DNA from: Candidatus Terraquivivens tikiterensis
Lineage (GTDB): Archaea > Thermoproteota > Nitrososphaeria_A > Caldarchaeales > Wolframiiraptoraceae
DNA: 55,032 nt
NCBI GenBank assembly: GCA_003056285.1
Contig: NDWU01000009.1
Span: 1 to 55,032 of the forward strand
Reading direction: 5' to 3'
The notes under the pieces were generated by a model. It saw only the letters and a list, made by a program, of their open reading frames with translations, had not been told where the DNA came from and did not search any database. The first letter of the stretch is position 1; every line of letters starts with the position of its first letter. The position numbers and the translations under genes are program-made. Shown here in pieces: positions 25,926 to 33,784 of the stretch.

Positions 25926-26271
25926 GCGAGAGCACCGGCTTGTTGCCCTTTTGTCTTTTGCGGCTTTTAAACGTTTCTAACCGAATACTTGGATGAGTGG
26001 TGTTAGTGCCCTCGGATCGGATGTTTCTACTGTGTAGAACGGCCCTTAAGATTTTGGGGCTTTTGTCGAAAGGATCCGGATGCTTCAGCGACGTAGCGCT
26101 CCGGGCCGTCGGCCGATAACCCATGCGTCAACGGGATGCTGCCCCTCGAGCCGTGTAGGGAGATGGCGGAGAGCCTTCCTGGACGCTGGGAGCCATGGCC
26201 TCGGCCACAGGAGGCTTGCACCTCACCCTTAAATTCTAGAGCGACGACTACGCATAAGGGAGTGCTCGGCG
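25926..26271. other. intergenic stretch with an IS right-end remnant
   Basis: No convincing gene. At about 26120-26226 on the plus strand GTCAACGGGATG...GGAGATGGCGGAG, GGACGCTGGGAGCC and a final CCTCAC follow the order of the tnpB 3 prime end and right end seen near 1232-1352, with gaps. The stretch therefore looks like a decayed element separating the divergent tes and hypB genes; AAATT at 26231-26235 may be part of a hypB promoter. Confidence 0.4.
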
Positions 26272-26955
26272 TTGCCGGATGAGATAGAGGTAATAGTGCC
26301 GGAAGAGGGCGAGGTTTTTGACGTAGAGCTCGAGGAGGACCTGCTCGAGGCCAACAGGAGGATAGCCGAGGAGAACAAGCAAATCTTGGAGAGGTACCGC
26401 GTAAAGGCCATCGACGTGATGGGCTCGGTAGGCTCTGGGAAGACGATGCTCATCGAGAGGTTGATAGAGTTGCTAGGCAGCAGGTACAGGATCGCGGTTT
26501 TTGGCGGCGACGTTACGACGACGATAGACGCGGAAAGGGTCAGGAGGCGGGGTGCAAAGACGCTACAGATAAACACAGGTAAGGAATGCCACCTCGATGC
26601 CAACCTCGTGAGGAAGGCTCTAAGCAAAATCGACCTGAACGACGTCGACGTTTTGTTCATCGAAAACGTCGGGAACCTAATATGCCCTGCCGAGTTCCCG
26701 CTCGGGACCGACAGCAGGGTGGTCGTCATAAGCGTGACGGAAGGCCCCTACACCCCCCTTAAGCACCCTTACATATTCATGGAATCGGACGTTGCCGTCA
26801 TCAACAAGATAGATTTAGCGGATGCCATGGGCGTGGACGTCGGCGAGCTGGAGGCAAGGATAAAGAAGATCTCTCCGGATACGACTGTCGTTAGGACAAG
26901 CTGCAAGACGGGCGAGGGTATAGACAGGGTGGCTAGGGCGCTGGGTCTGTTGTAG
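26272..26955 (+). CDS. hypB: hydrogenase maturation GTPase HypB
   Basis: 227 aa from a TTG start. P-loop MGSVGSGKTMLIERL near residue 46, GGDVTTTIDAER, the Zn/Ni site QINTGKECHLDA and NKIDLADAMG are all conserved. HypB inserts Ni into [NiFe] hydrogenases with HypA. It lacks the N-terminal His-rich and CxxCGC extensions, so it has only the GTPase-domain metal site. hypA follows after 2 bp. Confidence 0.95.
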   Translation: MPDEIEVIVPEEGEVFDVELEEDLLEANRRIAEENKQILERYRVKAIDVMGSVGSGKTMLIERLIELLGSRYRIAVFGGDVTTTIDAERVRRRGAKTLQINTGKECHLDANLVRKALSKIDLNDVDVLFIENVGNLICPAEFPLGTDSRVVVISVTEGPYTPLKHPYIFMESDVAVINKIDLADAMGVDVGELEARIKKISPDTTVVRTSCKTGEGIDRVARALGLL

Positions 26956-26957
26956 AC

Positions 26958-27329
26958 ATGCACGAGTTCTCCATGGTATCCCAGCTAGTGGAGAAGGTTG
27001 TAGAGGAGGCTAGGAAGAGGGGTGCGAAGAGGGTAGTCGAGGTCGAGCTGGAAGTCGGCCAGCTGTCTTTCCTTAACCCGGAGCAGATGCTGTTTGCGTA
27101 CCGCATACTCACGAAGGGGACTATCTTGGAAAAATCCCGCCTAACCATCAGGACGGTAGAGGCCCACGTTAGGTGTAGGCTCTGCGGGTTTGACGGGAAA
27201 CCGGAATATGCCGATGATGCCTCTTACCATGTCTCGGCACCTTTGTTCCTGTGCCCCAACTGCGGAGGCCCAGTGGAGGTTCTTGTGGGAACGGGCTGCA
27301 TAATAAAGAGGGTAAGGCTAGAGGTTTGA
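26958..27329 (+). CDS. hypA: hydrogenase nickel chaperone HypA
   Basis: 123 aa. The Ni-binding N-terminus MHEFSMVSQLV is conserved. The zinc loop has two CxxC pairs, CRLCGF and CPNCGG. It hands Ni to the hydrogenase large subunit together with HypB. Confidence 0.95.
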   Translation: MHEFSMVSQLVEKVVEEARKRGAKRVVEVELEVGQLSFLNPEQMLFAYRILTKGTILEKSRLTIRTVEAHVRCRLCGFDGKPEYADDASYHVSAPLFLCPNCGGPVEVLVGTGCIIKRVRLEV

Positions 27330-27375
27330 GGGGCGACGAGGGTTTATTAACAAGGCCCGCCCATCTTCTCGGAGG

Positions 27376-27594
27376 ATGTGCTTAGCAATACCAGCAAGGG
27401 TCGTCGAGAAGGTCGGCAACATAGCAAAAGTTGACTTCGGCGATAACACGCTCAGGGAAGTGGATGTCTCGCTCGTGGACGTTTCCGTTGGACAGTACGT
27501 GCTAGTCCACGCCGGCTATGCCATACAGACGCTCGACGAGGACGAGGCGCTCAGGACGATAGAGCTGCTCTCTGAGCTGCTCAGCGAAGGCTAA
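27376..27594 (+). CDS. hypC: hydrogenase maturation chaperone HypC
   Basis: 72 aa with the essential N-terminal MCLAIPARVVE (Cys2) and the OB-fold strands VGQYVLVHAGYAIQTLDEDE. HypC carries the Fe(CN)2CO unit between HypD and the hydrogenase large subunit. A TATA-like GGTTTATTAAC sits about 40 bp upstream, so hypC-hypD may have its own promoter. Confidence 0.95.
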   Translation: MCLAIPARVVEKVGNIAKVDFGDNTLREVDVSLVDVSVGQYVLVHAGYAIQTLDEDEALRTIELLSELLSEG

Positions 27595-27614
27595 CGGCAT
27601 GGCCGGGAGCACCC

Positions 27615-28700
27615 TTGGACCTCTTGAGGGAGTTCAGGAGAAGGGAGCTGGCTGAGGCGATCGTGCGTAAGATCAGGTCTCTCCCTTTAAAGAGGCCTGT
27701 CAGGATATGCCATGTTTGCGGCACCCACGAGTGGACGATAGTTCACTACGGCCTCCGCTCGCTCCTTCCAGAGAACATAGAGCTCATCGCCGGACCTGGC
27801 TGTCCCGTATGCATAACGCCCGCACTGGACATCGACCAGGCCGCAGAGCTTGCTCTCGAGGGGAAAACAGTAGCCGTGTTCGGGGACGTATCTAGGTCTA
27901 TAGGATCGAGGCATTCCCTGGAAAGCATAAGGTCCGAAGGGGGTAGCGTCAAGGTTGTTTACAGCATACTCGACGCCGTCAGGATGGCAGAGTCGGACAG
28001 TAGCAGGGAAGTTGTCTTCTTCGCCGTTGGGTTTGAGACTACGGCCCCTGCCACGGCGCTGCACATACTCCGGAGCCCGCCGAGCAACTTCTCAATACTC
28101 AGCTCGCACAGGTACGTTCCGTCTGCAGTCATCAGCCTCTACTCGCGCGGCAGGATGGAGATGGACGGCATCATAGCGCCAGGGCATGCGACGACGATAA
28201 GCGGCCTAAAGGCCTACGAGCCTTTAGCCAAGGAGTACGGGATACCGGTCGTCGCCTCAGGGTTCGAGCCGGTCGACGTCTTGATGTCTGTTCTCATGCT
28301 GGTTAAGCAGATATCGGAGGGAAGAGCTGAGGTCCTAAACCAATACTCGAGGTCCGTCACGTGGGAAGGCAACGTCAGGGCGATGCAGACTGTAGCCCGC
28401 GTATTCGAGCTGACGGATGCCCATTGGAGGGGCATAGGGTTGATCGAGCGGAGCGGCTTCGTTCTGAAGGATGAGTTCAGGGATTACGATGCTAGGCAGA
28501 AGTACGGCCTGAAGGGCGTGAATTACGCCGACGAGATGCATCCAGGCTGTAGGTGTGCCGAGGTCATGCTTGGAAGGGTTAAACCTACCCAGTGCCCGCT
28601 CTACATGAAGGCATGCAAGCCGAATAGACCCGTCGGGCCGTGCATGGTATCCGTCGAGGGGTCCTGCAGGATTTGGGCGACGCATAGGGTACTCTCGTGA
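27615..28700 (+). CDS. hypD: hydrogenase maturation protein HypD
   Basis: 361 aa from TTG 27615. Conserved motifs are CHVCGTHEWTI, GPGCPVC, FFAVGFETTAPATALHIL, and CRCAEVMLG and CPLYMKAC for the [4Fe-4S] cluster. HypD scaffolds assembly of the Fe(CN)2CO group. The TGA stop (28698-28700) lies within the GTGA tip of an inverted IS right end, so the insertion may have supplied the stop codon. Confidence 0.94.
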   Translation: MDLLREFRRRELAEAIVRKIRSLPLKRPVRICHVCGTHEWTIVHYGLRSLLPENIELIAGPGCPVCITPALDIDQAAELALEGKTVAVFGDVSRSIGSRHSLESIRSEGGSVKVVYSILDAVRMAESDSSREVVFFAVGFETTAPATALHILRSPPSNFSILSSHRYVPSAVISLYSRGRMEMDGIIAPGHATTISGLKAYEPLAKEYGIPVVASGFEPVDVLMSVLMLVKQISEGRAEVLNQYSRSVTWEGNVRAMQTVARVFELTDAHWRGIGLIERSGFVLKDEFRDYDARQKYGLKGVNYADEMHPGCRCAEVMLGRVKPTQCPLYMKACKPNRPVGPCMVSVEGSCRIWATHRVLS

Positions 28701-28745
28701 GCTACCCACGGCTGAAGCCCGTGGGCTTCCTGCTTCTGCGACCGG
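28697..28745 (-). mobile_element. solitary IS right end abutting hypD
   Basis: On the minus strand GCAGAAGCAGGAAGCCCACG, GGCTTCAGCC and GTGGGTAGCTCAC match the right end at 24320-24352 almost exactly. The tip TCAC touches the hypD stop codon. No left end or tnpB is seen; the rest of the gap to 28960 holds several short inverted GC-rich repeats, such as CCTCGGCGGATGAGACC, but no gene. Confidence 0.6.
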
Positions 28746-28965
28746 ACTCGGTCCCCGCACACCCACAGCGGAGGCCTCGGCGGATGAGACCGTTTCCATG
28801 TAGCCCGTGTAGAAGGCGGGTTACGGAGGTCTCGGTCTCCGCAGGCGTAACTTCGGGCTACCCCATCCCTACGCAAAGAATGTGGGAAGAGGGAAGATGT
28901 AAATGTTCGCTTTCATACCACCCATGAATGGTGTGGGATTTCCCGCCCACAATGTTAAATTAAAG

Positions 28966-28976
28966 CGTTATATACG
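28966..28976 (+). promoter_or_regulatory. TATA box for the lipoyl-assembly genes
   Basis: CGTTATATACG centred near 28971 is about 30 bp before ATG 29002, the spacing expected for a leaderless archaeal transcript. It supports ATG 29002 rather than the GTG at 28996 as the start. Confidence 0.45.
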
Positions 28977-29001
28977 GAATACCCGGCCGTAGCTCGTGGG
29001 C

Positions 29002-29958
29002 ATGCAGCGAGAATCTCCTGAGTACGTGAGGGTAAGCCTCGCGGCGGCCATGACGCTTGGCCTAGTAAAAGGCCAGTTCTTTAGGGGCGCCACCCTTTAC
29101 TGCGTTAACCTCCTATTGACGTACAGAAGCGGCTGCGTAGGGAGGTGCGCCTACTGCGGACTTTCAAGGAGCAGGAGCCTCGGGAAAGCTTGGACGGACT
29201 ACAGCTTCATACGCGTCGATTGGCCGACTGTTAGTTTGGATAGCGTCCTAGAAAGGATGGGCTCATGCCAGCACGTCGAGAGGGTCTGCGTCTCCATGGT
29301 TACGAACCGGAGGGCACCCGAGGACTGCTTAACAGTCGTCAGGAGGCTTCGCGAAAGGATAGACTCGATATCCTGTCTAATCGCGCCTACTATAGTAGAC
29401 CGTGGCTGGCTCGAGGACTTGAAGGTGGCCGGCGCAGACAAGGTCGGCATAGCTGTGGATGCCGCTACGCCAGAGCTCTTCGATAAGCTCAGGGGCAGGG
29501 GGATCGGTGGCCCGCACCGATGGGAGAGGTACTGGAGGACTGTAGAAGATGCAGTGGATGTTTTCGGAAAGTACAACGTCGGCGTCCACCTTATAGTCGG
29601 CCTCGGCGAGACCGAGGAGGAGATGGTCAGGACTATACAAGCGGCCTACGACATGGGTGCCTTGACGCACCTTTTCTCTTTCTTCCCAGAGGAGGGCTCG
29701 GCCATGGAGGGGTACGCTCAGCCACCGATCGGACAATACAGGCGGATACAGCTCGCCCGCTACCTTATTAACAAGGGCCTGGCCGTAGCCGAGAACATGC
29801 GCTTCGATGCCCATGGGAGGTTGATAGACTTCGGGTTGGAAAAAGAAGTACTCGATGAGGTGATAGATAGCGGGCTCCCATTCATGACGTCTGGTTGCGC
29901 AAGCAAGAAAAGGGAGAACGCATGCAATAGACCTTTCTCGGATTATACGCCATACTAA
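29002..29958 (+). CDS. lipS2: radical SAM lipoyl synthase component (LipS2-like), stops early
   Basis: 318 aa from ATG 29002. The radical SAM triad is in YRSGCVGRCAYCGLSRSR (Cx3Cx2C). HLIVGLGETEEEMVRTI and the C-terminal Cys segment FMTSGCASKKRENACNRPFS follow. LipS1 and LipS2 together insert the two sulfurs of lipoate in many archaea that lack LipA. Assignment to LipS2 rests on the late GC...CNRPF segment and on adjacency to a LipS1-like gene, a lipoate ligase and GcvH genes. An in-frame TAA at 29956-29958 interrupts what looks like a longer protein; see the next feature. Confidence 0.7.
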   Translation: MQRESPEYVRVSLAAAMTLGLVKGQFFRGATLYCVNLLLTYRSGCVGRCAYCGLSRSRSLGKAWTDYSFIRVDWPTVSLDSVLERMGSCQHVERVCVSMVTNRRAPEDCLTVVRRLRERIDSISCLIAPTIVDRGWLEDLKVAGADKVGIAVDAATPELFDKLRGRGIGGPHRWERYWRTVEDAVDVFGKYNVGVHLIVGLGETEEEMVRTIQAAYDMGALTHLFSFFPEEGSAMEGYAQPPIGQYRRIQLARYLINKGLAVAENMRFDAHGRLIDFGLEKEVLDEVIDSGLPFMTSGCASKKRENACNRPFSDYTPY

Positions 29959-30102
29959 GCTCTAATCGGCGAGGTGCGGAACTATCCTTTCTTGCCGACG
30001 AAGGAGGACATCAGGCTGATAAGGAGGCAGCTGCAGGATTACTCGAACGTACCGGTTAAAGTATGGGTAAAGGATCTAGAAGGCCTGTCAGGCCTGTGCT
30101 GA
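29959..30102 (+). other. in-frame C-terminal continuation after the stop
   Basis: The same reading frame continues for 47 codons after TAA to TGA 30100-30102 with coding character (ALIGEVRNYPFLPTKEDIRL, then IRRQLQDY). This suggests that the TAA is a nonsense mutation or base-call error within the radical SAM gene, or rarely readthrough, rather than the natural end. Confidence 0.5.
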
Positions 30103-30127
30103 CACGCTTGGTAGCGTCGGTGGTTAG

Positions 30128-31135
30128 ATGGGCAGCGCCTCCCTGGATGCATGCTTCAGCCTGAGACCCGATGAGCTTAGGCCGCTTGTGGAAAGATCGT
30201 GGGAGGTATCTAGGGAGAACTTTCCAGGATATATCCACTTTTACTTTCCTGGAATGGTTCGCATCGAAACGTCTTTCTACACGCCCAAGAACCCCCTCCG
30301 CTTCCCTGGGATATCGATAACGGGCGGTTTCTGCAGGCTAGGTTGCGAGCATTGCAAGGGAATCATCTTGAGGGACATGATACACGCGACGACGCCCGAG
30401 GCCTTATTCGAGGCTTGCGTCAAGGTTAGGGATGCCGGCGGATCCGGCTGCCTAGTCACTGGCGGTAGCCTCGAGGACGGGAGCGTTCCTTTAAAGAAAT
30501 TCATACAGACGTTAAAGAGGGTAAAGGATGAGCTAGGGCTAAGCGTGGTCGTCCACACGGGTTTTGTAGACGAGGAGCTCGCCGAGGGCTTGGCCTACGC
30601 CGGCGTCGATGCCGCCATGGTGGACGTCGTCGGATCGGATGAAACGATAAGGAGCGTCCTGAAGCTGGATAGGAAGGTCGCGGACTACGAGAGGTCCTTG
30701 GATAACCTGAATAGGCACAGCGTGCCCGCCGTACCGCACGTCGTCGTCGGAATACACTACGGCAGGATCTTGGGCGAGAGGAAAGCCTTGGAGGTAGTTT
30801 CTAGACATAAGCCGATGGCCCTCGTGGTCGTCGCCCTGATGCCCCTGGCCGGCACGCCCATGGAAAAAGTCCCCCCTCCAACACCGGTAGACGTAATGCG
30901 CGTAATCCTTTTCGCCAGGCTCTCCATGCCGGATACACCTATCGTGTTGGGCTGCGCAAGGCCGAGGGGAGCGCTTAGGTCTGCGATGGACGTCCTGGCG
31001 TTAAGGGCAGGCATCAACGGCATAGCTTATCCAAGCGAGGAAGCTTACAGGTTTGCGAGGAGGCTTGGTCTTGGAATATCCATCCACGACCACTGCTGCT
31101 CGCTAATCTGGCGGGACATCTCTCCGGGGGCATGA
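30128..31135 (+). CDS. lipS1: radical SAM lipoyl synthase component (LipS1-like)
   Basis: 335 aa. The Cx3Cx2C motif is in ITGGFCRLGCEHCKG; other marks are SGCLVTGGSLEDGSVPLKKF, VHTGFVDEELAEGLAYAGVD, and a late HDHCCSLIW with two Cys for an auxiliary cluster. The protein resembles biotin-synthase-like archaeal LipS1. It lies 25 bp after the extended LipS2 frame and ends 4 bp before the lipoate ligase. The LipS1 versus LipS2 labels follow motif resemblance and could be exchanged. Confidence 0.72.
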   Translation: MGSASLDACFSLRPDELRPLVERSWEVSRENFPGYIHFYFPGMVRIETSFYTPKNPLRFPGISITGGFCRLGCEHCKGIILRDMIHATTPEALFEACVKVRDAGGSGCLVTGGSLEDGSVPLKKFIQTLKRVKDELGLSVVVHTGFVDEELAEGLAYAGVDAAMVDVVGSDETIRSVLKLDRKVADYERSLDNLNRHSVPAVPHVVVGIHYGRILGERKALEVVSRHKPMALVVVALMPLAGTPMEKVPPPTPVDVMRVILFARLSMPDTPIVLGCARPRGALRSAMDVLALRAGINGIAYPSEEAYRFARRLGLGISIHDHCCSLIWRDISPGA

Positions 31136-31139
31136 CGCG

Positions 31140-31625
31140 ATGCGCCAGTGGAGGCTTATCGATACTGGCCTTAGGCCTGCGTCAGAGAACATGGCATTGG
31201 ACGACGCGATCTTGGAGTGCAAGGCCGATGGCCTGGTGCCCGATACCGTAAGGTTTCTGAGGTTCAGCCCACCCGCCGTCCTCGTCGGGTACCACCAGGA
31301 CGTCGAGCAAGAGGTCCGCTTGGAATACGCGAGGGAGAAAGGTATAGAGGTCAACAGGAGGATAACGGGGGGAGGTGCCATATACTTCGACAGCTCAGCC
31401 GTCGGGTGGGAGGTGATAGCATCGAAGCGCTCGCTGTGCGGGGATTACTCTTTGGAATGGGTTTTCAAGAAGATGTGCGAGTGCGTCGTAAACGCCCTGA
31501 AGGTGTTTGGTTTGGACGCCCGCTTCAGGCCTAGGAACGACATAGAGATAGGCGGCAGGAAGATATCCGGTACGGGCGGCGTGGAAAGGGGGAGGCTTTT
31601 CTTTTTCAAGGTACACTCCTCGTAG
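31140..31625 (+). CDS. lplA: lipoate-protein ligase LplA, N-terminal part (frameshifted)
   Basis: 161 aa. Typical LplA motifs: RLIDTGLRPASENMALDDAI, RFLRFSPPAVLVGYHQDVE, NRRITGGGAIYFD and the catalytic Lys in IGGRKISGTGGVERG. The ligase activates lipoate with ATP and attaches it to a carrier lysine. The frame breaks at CTTTTCTTTTTCAAGG (about 31599-31614): moving to the -1 frame gives FQGTLLVDFDVDTMVKALKI, the normal LplA continuation, which is the next feature. A missing T in the run would explain it; programmed slippage is the alternative. Confidence 0.85.
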   Translation: MRQWRLIDTGLRPASENMALDDAILECKADGLVPDTVRFLRFSPPAVLVGYHQDVEQEVRLEYAREKGIEVNRRITGGGAIYFDSSAVGWEVIASKRSLCGDYSLEWVFKKMCECVVNALKVFGLDARFRPRNDIEIGGRKISGTGGVERGRLFFFKVHSS

Positions 31626-31642
31626 ACTTCGACGTCGATACG

Positions 31643-32737
31643 ATGGTGAAGGCGCTGAAGATCCCGATAATAAAGCTAAAGGACAAGGAGCTGGAATCTG
31701 TCAAGAAGAGGGTAACCTGCCTCAAGTGGGAGCTGGGTTACGCGCCGGATTACGATAGGGTCAGGGATGTCTTGGTAAGGGGCTTCGAAGAAACGCTCGG
31801 AATAGAGCTCAAGCCTGGGGAGCTAACGGAGAGAGAGTTAGAGCTTTTCGAGAAGAGGTTACCGTGGTTCAAATCTGAGGAATGGGTATTCATGGACAGG
31901 CGCTCGCCAAAAGGCTCAGCGATGGTCCATGCGGTCGACAAGAAGCCGGGCGGCGTCGTCCGCGTATCCTTGGCCGTGGACAGGGATGCGAACGTCATAA
32001 AAAGCGTCCTGATAACAGGAGACTTCTTCATCTTCCCGCAAAGGGCAATAATGGATTTGGAGGCCGCCCTAAAGTTCATCCCGACGGATGCTGGCAGGAT
32101 AAGGGAGGCTGTCCATAGGGTATTCGAGGAGGGGCGCGTCAGGGTACTCGGAATGGCTGAGGACGACTTCGTGGAGCTCATACTCGAGGCCCTGGAGAAG
32201 GCAGATCTTGAGGCCTTCGGCATAGACTGGAGCGAGGCCAACAACGTATACCCGGTGACGAAGGACATCGTCTCAACGCTGAAGAGGGGCTTCGACTACA
32301 TGCTGCTACCTTACTGCTCCAAAATGACGTCATGCGAGTATAGGAGAAGGGACGGGTGCGCTAAGTGCGGCGGGTGCACTGTTGGCGAGGCTTACACACT
32401 GGCCGAGGAATTCGGCCTAAAGCCCATAACGATTCATAGCTTCGAGCACCTGATGGAAACTCTGAGGGCGATGAGGGCTAACGGAGCGAGGGGGTTTGTT
32501 GGTTGCTGCTGCGAAGCATTCTACGTAAAGCATCGCGACGAGATGAGGGATGCGGGCGTGCCGGGTATAATAATAGATATCGAGGAGAAAACTTGCTACG
32601 ACTTGGGAAAGGCTGAGGAGGCTTACAGGGGAGGCTTCGAGGCCCAAACTAGGCTGAACCTGGAGCTCCTCAGGAAGATCTTATTGGCTGCGTCGAAGGT
32701 TGGTGACGGAAATTGCAGAGGTTTGACGTGGCGGTAG
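31643..32737 (+). CDS. LplA C-terminus fused to LplB and DUF116 domains
   Basis: 364 aa from the first ATG; the conserved frame is open from about 31606. Residues 1-85 complete LplA. Residues about 95-180 are the LplB accessory domain (KPGGVVRVSLAVDRDANVIK, SVLITGDFFIFP). Residues about 200-340 are a DUF116 domain with a Cys-rich site (CEYRRRDGCAKCGGC) and GFVGCCCEAFYVKH, IDIEEKTCYDLG. Joined with the upstream frame this is one LplA-LplB-DUF116 protein of about 530 residues. DUF116 probably binds a metal or Fe-S centre; a role in lipoate assembly is suggested by the fusion. The 3 prime end overlaps the flavoprotein gene by 25 bp. Confidence 0.8.
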   Translation: MVKALKIPIIKLKDKELESVKKRVTCLKWELGYAPDYDRVRDVLVRGFEETLGIELKPGELTERELELFEKRLPWFKSEEWVFMDRRSPKGSAMVHAVDKKPGGVVRVSLAVDRDANVIKSVLITGDFFIFPQRAIMDLEAALKFIPTDAGRIREAVHRVFEEGRVRVLGMAEDDFVELILEALEKADLEAFGIDWSEANNVYPVTKDIVSTLKRGFDYMLLPYCSKMTSCEYRRRDGCAKCGGCTVGEAYTLAEEFGLKPITIHSFEHLMETLRAMRANGARGFVGCCCEAFYVKHRDEMRDAGVPGIIIDIEEKTCYDLGKAEEAYRGGFEAQTRLNLELLRKILLAASKVGDGNCRGLTWR

Positions 32738-33783
32738 TCGGCGGCGGCCCTGCTGGCTCTGCCTGCGCGATAAAATGCGCAGAGATGGGCTTCAAGACTG
32801 CTCTACTGGAAAAATTGACGGGCAATAGTTCGAAGGCATGCGGCGGCGTTACACCGACCGTAACGGGGCATCTTTTGGAGGTCGGGTTAGGGTTAAGCAT
32901 GCCCAAGTCTGTGCTATCGGTACCGGAAAGGCTAGGGCTTTTCTACGTGCCGCCTAGCGGGAAGGGCAACGGCGGTCTCATGAGAAATTACGAGCTACTC
33001 AACCTACGAAGGGTTGCCTTCGACGAGTGGCTTAGAAACGAGACTAAGGCGCGTAGCGTCCATCTCCTTTACGGCTCGGAGTTCATCGGGATTAAGCTAG
33101 GAAAGCAGAACGCTTTGAAGGCTAGGGTTGGCGGTAACCTAGAGACCATAGAATCTACTTACGTAGTCGGCGCGGACGGCGCGAGCTCAAGGGTCCGTTC
33201 CTGCCTATTTCCAGGCCAACGTTTTAGGACGCTTAGCGTTGTTCAGGAATTTTGGCATGCGGAAAGCGATCTCGGAGACAATTTTTACGTGATCCTCAAC
33301 AGTAGAATCGTCCCGACGTACGGTTACGTAATTCCAAAGGACGGAGGCTTCCTCGTAGGCTTCGGCTTTGAAAGGGGTACTGTCAACCCGCTGTCCTGCA
33401 TGGACGGGCTTTTGAGGTTGTTAAGGGAAGAGTTTTCCTTCAGGCCAGTATCTATGGTGAGAAGGGAGGTCGCTGCCATACCGTTTGCAATACCGCCCGC
33501 GGGTCTTGGGAGCGTCGTCCTAGTCGGAGATGCAGGAGGGTTTTGCAACCCATTCTCGGGCGAGGGCATAAGGTTCGCGATAGAGAGCGGCTTGGCCGCA
33601 GCAGAGTCCATCAAGACGTCGGAGGAGGAGGGCTCAGGGCTGCTGCCGGTCTATGGGTCGAGGGTCGATGGGCTTAGGGATTTCTTGCTCAGGATGCACG
33701 CGTTCGTGAGAAACCTCGACGACGGGAAGAGAGAGGGCTTCGTCAAGGAGGAGCTAACCCGCGTTAACGTATTCGGGCTTTAG
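32713..33783 (+). CDS. geranylgeranyl-reductase-like FAD oxidoreductase
   Basis: 356 aa. The N-terminal FAD site is DVAVVGGGPAGSACAIKCAE; GADGASSRVRSCL and VVLVGDAGGFCNPFSGEGIR follow, all diagnostic of the geranylgeranyl reductase/PHBH flavoprotein family. In archaea this family saturates isoprenoid lipids, but here it overlaps the lipoate-ligase gene. Similar flavoproteins have been described beside lipoate-binding-protein assembly genes in sulfur-oxidising prokaryotes. A role in lipoyl biosynthesis is therefore an alternative to lipid saturation. Confidence 0.8.
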   Translation: MQRFDVAVVGGGPAGSACAIKCAEMGFKTALLEKLTGNSSKACGGVTPTVTGHLLEVGLGLSMPKSVLSVPERLGLFYVPPSGKGNGGLMRNYELLNLRRVAFDEWLRNETKARSVHLLYGSEFIGIKLGKQNALKARVGGNLETIESTYVVGADGASSRVRSCLFPGQRFRTLSVVQEFWHAESDLGDNFYVILNSRIVPTYGYVIPKDGGFLVGFGFERGTVNPLSCMDGLLRLLREEFSFRPVSMVRREVAAIPFAIPPAGLGSVVLVGDAGGFCNPFSGEGIRFAIESGLAAAESIKTSEEEGSGLLPVYGSRVDGLRDFLLRMHAFVRNLDDGKREGFVKEELTRVNVFGL

Positions 33784-33784
33784 C

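Noticed and set aside
27687-28064. Antisense open frames within hypD and neighbouring GC-rich genes
   Set aside because: Codon composition and lack of conserved motifs mark them as shadows of well-identified genes.
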